Assembly (NCBI GenBank): GCA_938083085.1
Contig: CALLKX010000082.1
Location: forward strand, 1 to 35,625
Direction: 5' to 3'
DNA length: 35,625 nucleotides
Source: an uncultured bacterium
GTDB taxonomy: Bacteria > Planctomycetota > UBA1135 > GCA-002686595
In this document: piece after piece, positions 24,158 to 31,001 of the stretch
Position numbering within the stretch: the stretch's first letter is position 1
Layout: every line of letters starts with the position of its first letter
The notes under the pieces: model-generated
What the model saw: the letters and a program-made list of their open reading frames with translations, nothing else
Database searches by the model: none
Told to the model about the DNA's origin: nothing
Program-made: the position numbers and the translations under genes

Positions 24158-25276
24158 ATGAACCCCGAGACCCTCCTCCAGACAATCGACGCGCTCCACG
24201 CGATGAAGAACATCCCTCGGGAAGTCATCTTCCGCGCCCTGGAGGAGTCGATGGCCGCTGCCGTGCGCAAGCGCTTCGGCGAGGGCGAGGACCTGATTTG
24301 CACCATCGACCGTGAATCTGGAGAGGTCACGATCGAGGACGACGAGGGAATCTACGAGTTTGACATGGAGGATCTCGGGCGGATCGTCGCCCAGACGGTC
24401 AAGCAGGGATTCACCCAGCGCGTCCGCGAGGCCGAACGCGACGTCTTCTATGACAAGTACGAGGCGCGGGTCGGCCAGCTCATCAGCGGCGAGGTCCAGC
24501 GCTACGAGGGTCAGGACCTCATCGTCAGCCTCGGCGACGTGGAGGCGAACCTGATTCGCGAGGATCGGGTTCGCGGCGAGACCTACGCGCCGGGCGACCG
24601 GATCCGGGTCATCATCGTGGAGGTCCGCAAGGACGGCAGCCGGATCAAGGTCCTGGTCAGCCGCACCCACCCCGACCTCGTGCGCCGGCTCTTCGAGCTT
24701 GAGGTCCCCGAGATCGCGGACCAGATCATCGAAATCAAGCGGGTCGTTCGCGAGCCGGGCTACCGCACGAAGATGGCGGTCCTCTCCAGCGACCCGAAGA
24801 TCGACGCCATCGGCGCCTGCGTTGGCGTCCGCGGCTCGCGCATCAAGGCCGTGATCGACGAGCTCCGCGGCGAGCGCATCGACATCATCCGCTGGAGCGA
24901 CTCCCTCGAGACTCTCGTCATGAACGGGCTCGGGCCGGCCAAGATCCACCTGGATAACATCTATCCCCACGTCGACCGCCACTCGGTGACGGTGCTCGTG
25001 GACGAGGAGCAACAGTCCCTCGCCATCGGCAAGCGCGGTCAGAACGTCCGCCTCGCCAGCCGCTTGTGCGGCTGGGAGATCGACATCAAGACCCGCGAGG
25101 AGTACTTCGACAACGCAGAAGCCGCCCCGGCTGAAGGCGAGACCGACGGTGCCTCCGAGGCCCCCGCTGGTGACCTTCCCGAGACGGATGCTGTCCCCGC
25201 AGCGGCCCCTGGCGAGCCCACTACGGCCGATTCTGCGGCTGTCGAGGAACCGCCGGCTCCCCCGGCAGCGTCCTGA
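24158..25276 (+). CDS. nusA: Transcription elongation/termination factor NusA
   Basis: 372 residues from the ATG at 24158; an in-frame TTG at 24140 sits inside the terminator tail and is rejected. The order is NusA N-terminal domain (about 1-120, RNA polymerase binding), S1 ('GQLISGEVQRYEGQDLIVSL', about 105-175), KH1 ('SDPKIDAIGACVGVRGSRIK', about 210-240) and KH2 ('SLAIGKRGQNVRLASRL', about 290-310). An Ala/Pro/Glu-rich tail of about 45 residues follows. The acidic repeat domains of proteobacterial NusA are absent, as in most phyla. NusA modulates pausing, termination and rRNA antitermination. It heads the nusA-infB-rbfA cluster. The ribosome site is weak. Confidence 0.96.
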   Translation: MNPETLLQTIDALHAMKNIPREVIFRALEESMAAAVRKRFGEGEDLICTIDRESGEVTIEDDEGIYEFDMEDLGRIVAQTVKQGFTQRVREAERDVFYDKYEARVGQLISGEVQRYEGQDLIVSLGDVEANLIREDRVRGETYAPGDRIRVIIVEVRKDGSRIKVLVSRTHPDLVRRLFELEVPEIADQIIEIKRVVREPGYRTKMAVLSSDPKIDAIGACVGVRGSRIKAVIDELRGERIDIIRWSDSLETLVMNGLGPAKIHLDNIYPHVDRHSVTVLVDEEQQSLAIGKRGQNVRLASRLCGWEIDIKTREEYFDNAEAAPAEGETDGASEAPAGDLPETDAVPAAAPGEPTTADSAAVEEPPAPPAAS

Positions 25277-25529
25277 CGCCAGCCCGAGCACCCAGAGCCC
25301 ATCCCACCATCGTGATTGTCTCCCGCCATGAAGCCTGAGGATCGCGCGCCGCAGCGCGCTCACTCCTCTGGCCCTCCAGCGCCCCCCAGTACACGCCACT
25401 TCGTCCGCTTCAAGGACGATCTCTCAGCCCGGACCAGGTGATCTTCACGCTGGCCGATCTCAGAGAAGACCACGGCCAGCCCGGCGCTCTCCACCCCCCC
25501 GAGCGCCCCAAGAACCCACCACCGAAAGT
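25277..25529 (+). other. nusA-infB spacer with short open frames, no recognisable ylxR
   Basis: In many bacteria ylxR/rnpM and an L7Ae-like gene stand between nusA and infB; here only 253 bases remain and neither family signature is seen. A 37-codon ATG frame (25328-25441) ends '...TRHFVRFKDDLSARTR'. A second frame, open across the same bases, reads '...LSPDQVIFTLADLREDHG' and stops (TGA 25531-25533) overlapping the infB TTG. A one-base shift near 25417-25421 (ctctc) would join them into one ~67-residue product. This could be a decayed or frameshifted small gene or chance. Confidence 0.3.
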
Positions 25530-28439
25530 TTGAGCGACAAGGTACGCATCCACGATCTCGCGAAGAAGTACGGCATGCCCGGCAAGGACCTGGCGTCCAA
25601 GCTTCGAGACTTCGGATTTAGCAAGGCGAAGAGCCACATGTCCGCCCTGGACCAGTTCGAGCAGGTCCAGGCCGAAGGACTGCTTGAGGCCAACGGCATT
25701 TCTCCCACCGAACCCGCCGAGGCGACGGCCGATGAGAGCGGTGGCCTCCGGGTCAAGAAGCGCAAGAAGGCGGCGGCCGCGGATGAGAACGACGGCGCCC
25801 TCGCTGGCCTCCCCGGCCTGAAGCGCCGGAAGAAGATTCCGGCCCCCGCGCCCGAGGTCGCCCCTGTGCAAGCTCCGGCAGCGGAGGCTCCCGCTCCGGT
25901 GGCTCCGCCCGCGGAGATTCCCGCTCCTGTGGCTCCGGCCGCGGAGGTTCCCGCTCCTGTGGCTCCGGCAACTGCCGCTCCGGCTGCTGCGGTTCCTGCC
26001 CCCGTGGCTCCGGCCGCGCAGGTTCCCGCTCCCGTGGCTCCGGCCCCTGCGGAGGCACCCGCTGCCGCAGCGCCCGCACCCGAGGCGGTGACTCACGCTG
26101 CGGAAGCACCCGCGGTCGAGGCCCCCGCTGCAGCGGTTCCCTCCGAAGCTCCGGCTTCCACCGAGCCCGCGCCCGCAGGGGAGGCCCCCGCAGGGGAGGC
26201 CCCCGCAGTGGAGGCCCCCGCAGTGGAGGCCCCCGCTGGCGAAGCGGCGGCCGCGAGCGTCGCCGCCGGTGAGTCCGCAGCCGTGGCCCCTGCCGTGGCC
26301 CCCGCCGCAGCTCCGAAAGCTGCGCCCGAGGGCGTCGCTCGCAAGGGCAACGTCGTTGGCTTCATCGATCCGTCGAGCTTCCAGCAGTCCTCCCCCAGCC
26401 GGAGCCGCCCGGATTCCCGCCGGCTCCAGTCCAAGGATGACGCGACGCCCGACGTGCGCCCCACCTTCGGACGGGATCGCAACCGCCAGGCCGGCCCCGC
26501 TGGGCCGCGCGGCAAGATGACCGCTGCGGAGCTTCGGGAGCGCGAGCAGGGCCGCTTCCTGCGGCGCAACCGCGCCGCGGGCGGGCCCCCGGGTCGACGG
26601 AGCAGTGGCGGTCGCGGCGGTAGCCGGGATCAGGTCACCGAGTCGCCCTACAGGGGCAGCACGGTCGCGATCGAGGAGCCGATCACGATGGCCAAGCTCG
26701 CCGACGGGCTCTCCCTCAAGAGCAGCGTCGTCCAGAAGCGAGCCCTAGAGCAGCAGCTCGGCATGTTCACCCTGAACACGACCATCGACGGCGACACCGC
26801 GACTCTCCTGGCCTCCGAGTTCGGGGTCACGCTTGAGATCAAGCAGGAGGTCACGGCTGAGCAGCTGATGATCGACGAGGTCGCGAAGAAGCGGAGCGAG
26901 ATCGAGGAGGAGCTCCTCTTCGAGCGTTCGCCCACCGTCGCGTTCCTCGGCCACGTCGACCACGGCAAGACGACGCTCATCGACAAGATCCGCGAGACCA
27001 AGGTCGCGGACAAGGAGTCCGGCGGCATCACCCAGCACGTCGGCGCGTACCAGGTCCAGACCCGCCTGGGGCACACGGTCACCATCGTCGACACGCCGGG
27101 CCACCAAGCCTTCACCGCGATGCGCGCCCGAGGCGCGAAGGCGGTGGACATCGTGGTGCTCGTGGTCGCTGGAGACGACGGCGTCAAGCCGAGCACCGTG
27201 GAGGCCATCGCCCACGCCCGTGTGGCCGGGACGCCCATCGTGGTCGCCATCAACAAGAAGGACCGCCCCGAGTTCAACGCGAACTCCGTGATCCAGCAGC
27301 TGATGGGCCAGGAGCTGGTGCCCGAGCAGTACGGCGGCAAGACCGCCATGTTCGAGACCTCTGGTATGACCGGGGACGGGATCGAGGAGCTCCTCGAGCA
27401 CATCTTCCTCATGGGCGAATCCGAGCTCGGGCTCCGCGCCCACCCGGACGGCCCCGCCGCCGGTGTGGTCCTCGAGGCTGAGATCCAGCAAGGCCGGGGC
27501 ATCATCGCCCACCTCCTGGTCCAGGACGGCACGCTCAACAAGGGCGACGTCATCCTCGCCGGCGAGGGCTACGGCAAGGTCCGCCAGATCATCAATGACC
27601 GCGGCAAGACCCTGAAGGTTGCCGGCCCGTCGACCCCCGTGTCGGTCACCGGCCTCGACGCCCTCCCCGGCGTCGGACAGCCCTTCCACGTCATCGAGAC
27701 CCTCGCGCAGGCCAAGGAGATCGCCCAGGAGCGTGAACGGACCAGCCGGGCCAAGATGCTCGCATCGAAGCGCGAGCCGAGCCGGGAGCTCGAGGCCATC
27801 CTCGGTTCTGCCCCCAAGACCGAGCGCGAGGTCATCAACGTGATCGTCCGCGCGGACGTCCAGGGCTCGGTCGAGGTCATCCGCCAAGAGATCGACGCGC
27901 TCGAGCATGACGAGGTCCAGGTCAAGCTGGTCCACGCCGGCGTCGGGCCCATCACAGAAAGCGACGTCGACCTCGCCTCCACATCGGACGCCCTGCTGAT
28001 CGCCTTCCACGTCTCGGTCAACCCGAAGGCGCGCCAGGCGGCCGAACGCGGCGGGCTTGTGGTCCGGCGCTATGGCGTCATCTACGAGCTGCTCGACGAC
28101 CTCCGCCGCGTCATGGAAGGCGCGCTGAAGCCGGAGTACATCGAGGAGATCATGGGTCACATCGAGATCCGGAGGCTCTTCAAGTCCTCCAAGATCGGCC
28201 TGATCGCAGGCTGCATGGTCACCGACGGCACGGTCAAGCGCAGCAACAAGGTGCGCCTGATCCGCGACGGCACCGTGGTCTACACCGGCCAGATCGGATC
28301 GCTCCGGCGCGAGAAGGAGGAGGCCAACGAGGTCCGCTCCGGCTTCGAGTGCGGCATCGTCCTCAAGGACTTCCGCGATATCCGCCTGGAGGACGTCGTC
28401 GAGGCGTATCGCATGAAGGAGATCAAGCGGTCGCTTTGA
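25530..28439 (+). CDS. infB: Translation initiation factor IF-2
   Basis: 969 residues starting at TTG (25530). TTG is chosen because it gives the canonical opening 'KVRIHDLAKKYGM' and no ATG or GTG lies upstream in frame. An IF2_N-like helix domain is followed by a long Ala/Pro/Glu/Val low-complexity linker (about 105-275) with DNA-level repeats. A second IF2_N domain ('ITMAKLADGLSLKSSVVQ') precedes the GTPase (about 465-640): G1 'GHVDHGKT', switch I 'GGITQHVGAYQV', G3 'DTPGHQAF', G4 'NKKD'. Domains II-IV follow, including the fMet-tRNA-binding C-terminal region. IF-2 places initiator tRNA on the 30S subunit. It lies between nusA and rbfA, the conserved order. Confidence 0.97.
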   Translation: MSDKVRIHDLAKKYGMPGKDLASKLRDFGFSKAKSHMSALDQFEQVQAEGLLEANGISPTEPAEATADESGGLRVKKRKKAAAADENDGALAGLPGLKRRKKIPAPAPEVAPVQAPAAEAPAPVAPPAEIPAPVAPAAEVPAPVAPATAAPAAAVPAPVAPAAQVPAPVAPAPAEAPAAAAPAPEAVTHAAEAPAVEAPAAAVPSEAPASTEPAPAGEAPAGEAPAVEAPAVEAPAGEAAAASVAAGESAAVAPAVAPAAAPKAAPEGVARKGNVVGFIDPSSFQQSSPSRSRPDSRRLQSKDDATPDVRPTFGRDRNRQAGPAGPRGKMTAAELREREQGRFLRRNRAAGGPPGRRSSGGRGGSRDQVTESPYRGSTVAIEEPITMAKLADGLSLKSSVVQKRALEQQLGMFTLNTTIDGDTATLLASEFGVTLEIKQEVTAEQLMIDEVAKKRSEIEEELLFERSPTVAFLGHVDHGKTTLIDKIRETKVADKESGGITQHVGAYQVQTRLGHTVTIVDTPGHQAFTAMRARGAKAVDIVVLVVAGDDGVKPSTVEAIAHARVAGTPIVVAINKKDRPEFNANSVIQQLMGQELVPEQYGGKTAMFETSGMTGDGIEELLEHIFLMGESELGLRAHPDGPAAGVVLEAEIQQGRGIIAHLLVQDGTLNKGDVILAGEGYGKVRQIINDRGKTLKVAGPSTPVSVTGLDALPGVGQPFHVIETLAQAKEIAQERERTSRAKMLASKREPSRELEAILGSAPKTEREVINVIVRADVQGSVEVIRQEIDALEHDEVQVKLVHAGVGPITESDVDLASTSDALLIAFHVSVNPKARQAAERGGLVVRRYGVIYELLDDLRRVMEGALKPEYIEEIMGHIEIRRLFKSSKIGLIAGCMVTDGTVKRSNKVRLIRDGTVVYTGQIGSLRREKEEANEVRSGFECGIVLKDFRDIRLEDVVEAYRMKEIKRSL
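26175..26234 (+). repeat. 15-bp in-frame tandem repeat in the IF-2 linker
   Basis: Four contiguous copies: gcaggggaggccccc twice, then gcagtggaggccccc twice, coding for AGEAP/AVEAP-type pentapeptides. A looser 30-bp Ala/Pro/Val repeat covers about 25890-26050 in the same linker. Confidence 0.88.
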
Positions 28440-28471
28440 TCAGACGGCGCCGCGGCCCAGCGGCGCTCGAC

Positions 28472-28502
28472 ACGGGCGGGGCACCATCGGTGCCCCGCCT
28501 GT
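28472..28502 (+). other. Strong hairpin between infB and rbfA
   Basis: Left arm 28472-28485 and right arm 28489-28502 form a 14-bp stem with one G-T pair and a 3-base loop (atc). No U-tract follows, so it is not a classical terminator. It may be a partial terminator or a processing/stability element within the nusA operon transcript. Confidence 0.55.
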
Positions 28503-28541
28503 CGTAGTGAGAGCCTCAAGGCTGCCCGAGGAGAAGTAAAT

Positions 28542-29024
28542 ATGGCGAACCCGCGCACCATTGCCCGCATCGAGGCCGCGATCCAGCGTCGCGCCGCTCA
28601 CTGTCTCCAACACGAGATCTCGGATCCCCGTGGACAGTTCATCACGATCGTCCGCGTCGAGCTCAACTCGGACCTCTCCGTCGCCAAGCTCTTCTACTCC
28701 GTGCTGGGGAGCTCGTCCGAGCGCTCCCAGGCGGCTCAGATGCTGGAGCACGCCACTGGCTTCATCCGCAAGCAGGTGGGACGCGTCCTCGAGACCCGGT
28801 CCATCCCGGTCCTCCGCTTCCTGGAGGACACCACAGCGTCGGATGCCGAGCAGATGGACGACATGATCACCAAGGCCCTCCACCGGGACCGCCAGATCCG
28901 CAGCCAGGATGAGGTCTCGGCGGAGCCCTCCGCCCAGGCTGCCCCCCCCCAGGGAGACGCCCCCGAGGGTGCTGCCGCTGAAGAGGCACCCTCGGACGCG
29001 GAACCCGGCCCCACCCCCTCCTGA
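28542..29024 (+). CDS. rbfA: 30S ribosome-binding factor RbfA
   Basis: 160 residues. The core (about 1-115) matches RbfA, a KH-fold protein: 'ARIEAAIQRRAAHCLQHEI', 'SDPRGQFITIVRVELNSDLS', 'AKLFYSVLG', 'RKQVGRVLETRSIPVLRF', 'MDDMITKA'. RbfA binds the 30S subunit near the 5' helix of 16S rRNA and acts in late maturation and cold adaptation. The last ~40 residues are a Pro/Ala/Glu-rich tail beyond the family's usual end. A good ribosome site (aggag) lies nine bases before the ATG. It closes the nusA-infB-rbfA run; truB, often next, is not here. Confidence 0.94.
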   Translation: MANPRTIARIEAAIQRRAAHCLQHEISDPRGQFITIVRVELNSDLSVAKLFYSVLGSSSERSQAAQMLEHATGFIRKQVGRVLETRSIPVLRFLEDTTASDAEQMDDMITKALHRDRQIRSQDEVSAEPSAQAAPPQGDAPEGAAAEEAPSDAEPGPTPS

Positions 29025-29462
29025 GGGGACGGGCGAGGACCGAGCGGGCGCTCCCGCGGCGGCCTCAGACCTCACCAGGTCGCACGGGTCCCCATCTGGC
29101 ATCGAGACTCTCGGGGCCCTAGCCGAGCCTCCTCGGTCGCACGGGGCCTCCTCGGTCGCGCGGGGACTCGTCGAACCGCGCTGGGTTCAACTGCGCTGGA
29201 TCAATCTGCGCCGGCGCGGATCTTGCCTGGCGGCCTCGGAGTTCACCCGGTAGCGCCCCCGGCCCGAATGGGCCGGAGTGGTTCGCACATCCGTGTCGAT
29301 CGCTGCGGCCCGGGTGGATCGCTCAGGCCTGAGTCGGATCACTCAGGGACGGGTGAGGGCCCTCCCGACGCCCTGCTCGTTGAGAGGCCCTAATGGGGTG
29401 GCGGGCGAGCCCGCTTCCCCTGGTCCGTTCGCCGTGGTCCGCTCGCCGTGGTCCGCTCGCCG
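29025..29462. other. 438-base convergent intergenic region with repeats, no gene seen
   Basis: The stretch between rbfA and the cysS 3' end has no credible gene on either strand. It holds a 19-bp tandem duplication (29127-29145 and 29146-29164), loosely repeated 'gcgctggatcaa' and 'ggatcgctcagg' words (29175-29215, 29310-29345), a 7-bp perfect hairpin (29259-29265 with 29270-29276), and a triple 14-bp repeat against the cysS stop. No clear U-tract terminator is seen. Confidence 0.6.
29421..29462. repeat. 14-bp tandem repeat, three units, abutting the cysS stop
   Basis: tggtccgttcgccg (29421) is followed by two identical copies of tggtccgctcgccg (29435, 29449). The array ends exactly one base before the cysS stop codon (29463-29465 on the - strand). 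Confidence 0.92.
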
Positions 29463-30887
29463 TCAGCGGCGTCGCCAGACCACCCCGTCGGGGGTGTCCT
29501 GGAGCTCGATGCCGAGCGCCGTGAGGGCATCCCGGGCCGCATCCGCCGCGCCCCAGTCCTTCGCAGCCTTGGCCGCCGCTCGGGCCTCGATGAGGGCCTC
29601 GACCTCAGCGTCTGCGCTCTGGGCACCGGTCTCAATGAACCCGAGGACCGAGTTGGCCCGCTCCAGCCAGGCCATGGCCTCCCGCGCGACGTCCGCGCCG
29701 AGCGCGCCGTCGAGGAGCGGCTTGCGAAGCCCCTCCAGCGCGGCCAGGGCTACCGGCATGTTCAGGTCGTCGTTCATCCCCGCCTCGAAGCCTCCGATGG
29801 CGGCGGCGAGCGTCTCGCTTCCGGCCCCCTCCTCGGCGGACGCGCCGCCTTCGAGCACCCGGTGCAGCAGCACCGCGATCTCGTCGAGGTTCTCGAGGCG
29901 GGCCCGGATCTCATCCATGATCGCCCACGTGAAGTTGATCTGGGTCCGGTAGTGACCGCGGACGAGCGCAAAGCGCAGGTGGCGCGGCTCGAAGCCTCGG
30001 CCGACCACGTCGGGCAGCGTGTAGACGTTTCCCAGGCTCTTGCTCATTTTGCCGCCATCGACCTGCAAGAACTTGGCGTGCATCCAGACCTCCGCGAGCG
30101 GGACGCCGTTGGCGCACGCGCTCTGGGCGATCTCGCACTCGTGGTGTGGGAAGACGTTGTCCTCTCCGCCGGTGTGGATATCGACCCGCTCACCCAGGAG
30201 CGCCTTCGCCATCGCCGAGCACTCGATGTGCCAGCCCGGGAAGCCGTCCGCGCCGAAGACGGTGTCCCACTTCATCAGGTGCGCCGCGTCGCTCTTCCAG
30301 AGCGCGAAGTCGGCGGGGTGCCGCTTCTCCTGGTTGACCTCCACGCGCTTGCCAGCTTCGAGGTCGTCCACGCGGTTGCCTGAGAGACGCCCGTACTCGG
30401 GGAAGCTCGTGACGTCGAAGTAGACGTTGTCTCCGACCCGATAGGCGTGGCCCTTCTCGATCAGCGCCTCGACCATCTCGACCATCTCATCGATGTACTC
30501 CGTGGCTCGTGGCCGGGCCATGGGCTCCTTCACCCCGAGCGCAGCCATGTCTTCGAGGAACATGGCGGTGTACTCACGGGTGATCTCGAAGGGGTCCTTC
30601 TTCTCCGCCCGCGCGCGGGCCTCGACCTTGTCCTCGCCGGAGGAGTCCGCCTCCGCATCATCGGTGAGGTGCCCGACATCAGTGATGTTCATCACCTGCC
30701 GGACGTCGTAGTCCAGGTACTCCAGCCACCGCCGCAGGATGTCTGCGAAGAGGAAGCTGCGGTAATTGCCGATGTGGGGGCGCCCGTAGACCGTCGGCCC
30801 GCAGTTGTACATGCGGACCACCCCGTCCTCGATGGTCGAGAGCGGGGCCTTGGATCGGGTGAGTGAGTTGTAGACGTGGAAGGTCAA
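29463..30887 (-). CDS. cysS: Cysteine--tRNA ligase
   Basis: 474 residues from a TTG at 30887. The frame runs upstream for hundreds of codons opposite the kinase gene without a better start, and 'TFHVYNSLTRSK' is the usual CysRS opening. Class I signature 'YNCGPTVYGRPHIGNYRSF' contains the zinc ligand Cys29 and HIGN (38-41). 'GWHIECSAMA' and 'HTGGEDNVFPHHECEIAQS' supply the other zinc ligands, and 'KMSKSLGN' (about 280-287) is the KMSKS loop. A C-terminal helical DALR-like domain follows. It charges tRNA-Cys. Divergent from the large kinase gene across about 114 bases; convergent with rbfA. Confidence 0.95.
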   Translation of the reverse strand: MTFHVYNSLTRSKAPLSTIEDGVVRMYNCGPTVYGRPHIGNYRSFLFADILRRWLEYLDYDVRQVMNITDVGHLTDDAEADSSGEDKVEARARAEKKDPFEITREYTAMFLEDMAALGVKEPMARPRATEYIDEMVEMVEALIEKGHAYRVGDNVYFDVTSFPEYGRLSGNRVDDLEAGKRVEVNQEKRHPADFALWKSDAAHLMKWDTVFGADGFPGWHIECSAMAKALLGERVDIHTGGEDNVFPHHECEIAQSACANGVPLAEVWMHAKFLQVDGGKMSKSLGNVYTLPDVVGRGFEPRHLRFALVRGHYRTQINFTWAIMDEIRARLENLDEIAVLLHRVLEGGASAEEGAGSETLAAAIGGFEAGMNDDLNMPVALAALEGLRKPLLDGALGADVAREAMAWLERANSVLGFIETGAQSADAEVEALIEARAAAKAAKDWGAADAARDALTALGIELQDTPDGVVWRRR

Positions 30888-31001
30888 GGGTCGTGGAGCA
30901 AGCGGGGCTTCGTAGACTCGGGGCCCGGGAGCGTCTCCGGGCTCAGGCCCCGTCGATGGAGCGCCGCCCTCGGACGCACAAGGTACCGATTCGGCGCCCA
31001 G

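Noticed and set aside
25328..25529. ylxR/rnpM or L7Ae-like gene in the nusA-infB spacer
   Set aside because: Neither frame shows the ylxR arginine/cysteine start block or its GRGAY-type ending, and the space is too short for an L7Ae protein.
26745..28160. 471-residue - strand frame opposite infB
   Set aside because: It is antisense to the conserved IF-2 GTPase; Asp/Val/Leu-rich composition is the usual shadow of a GC-rich gene.
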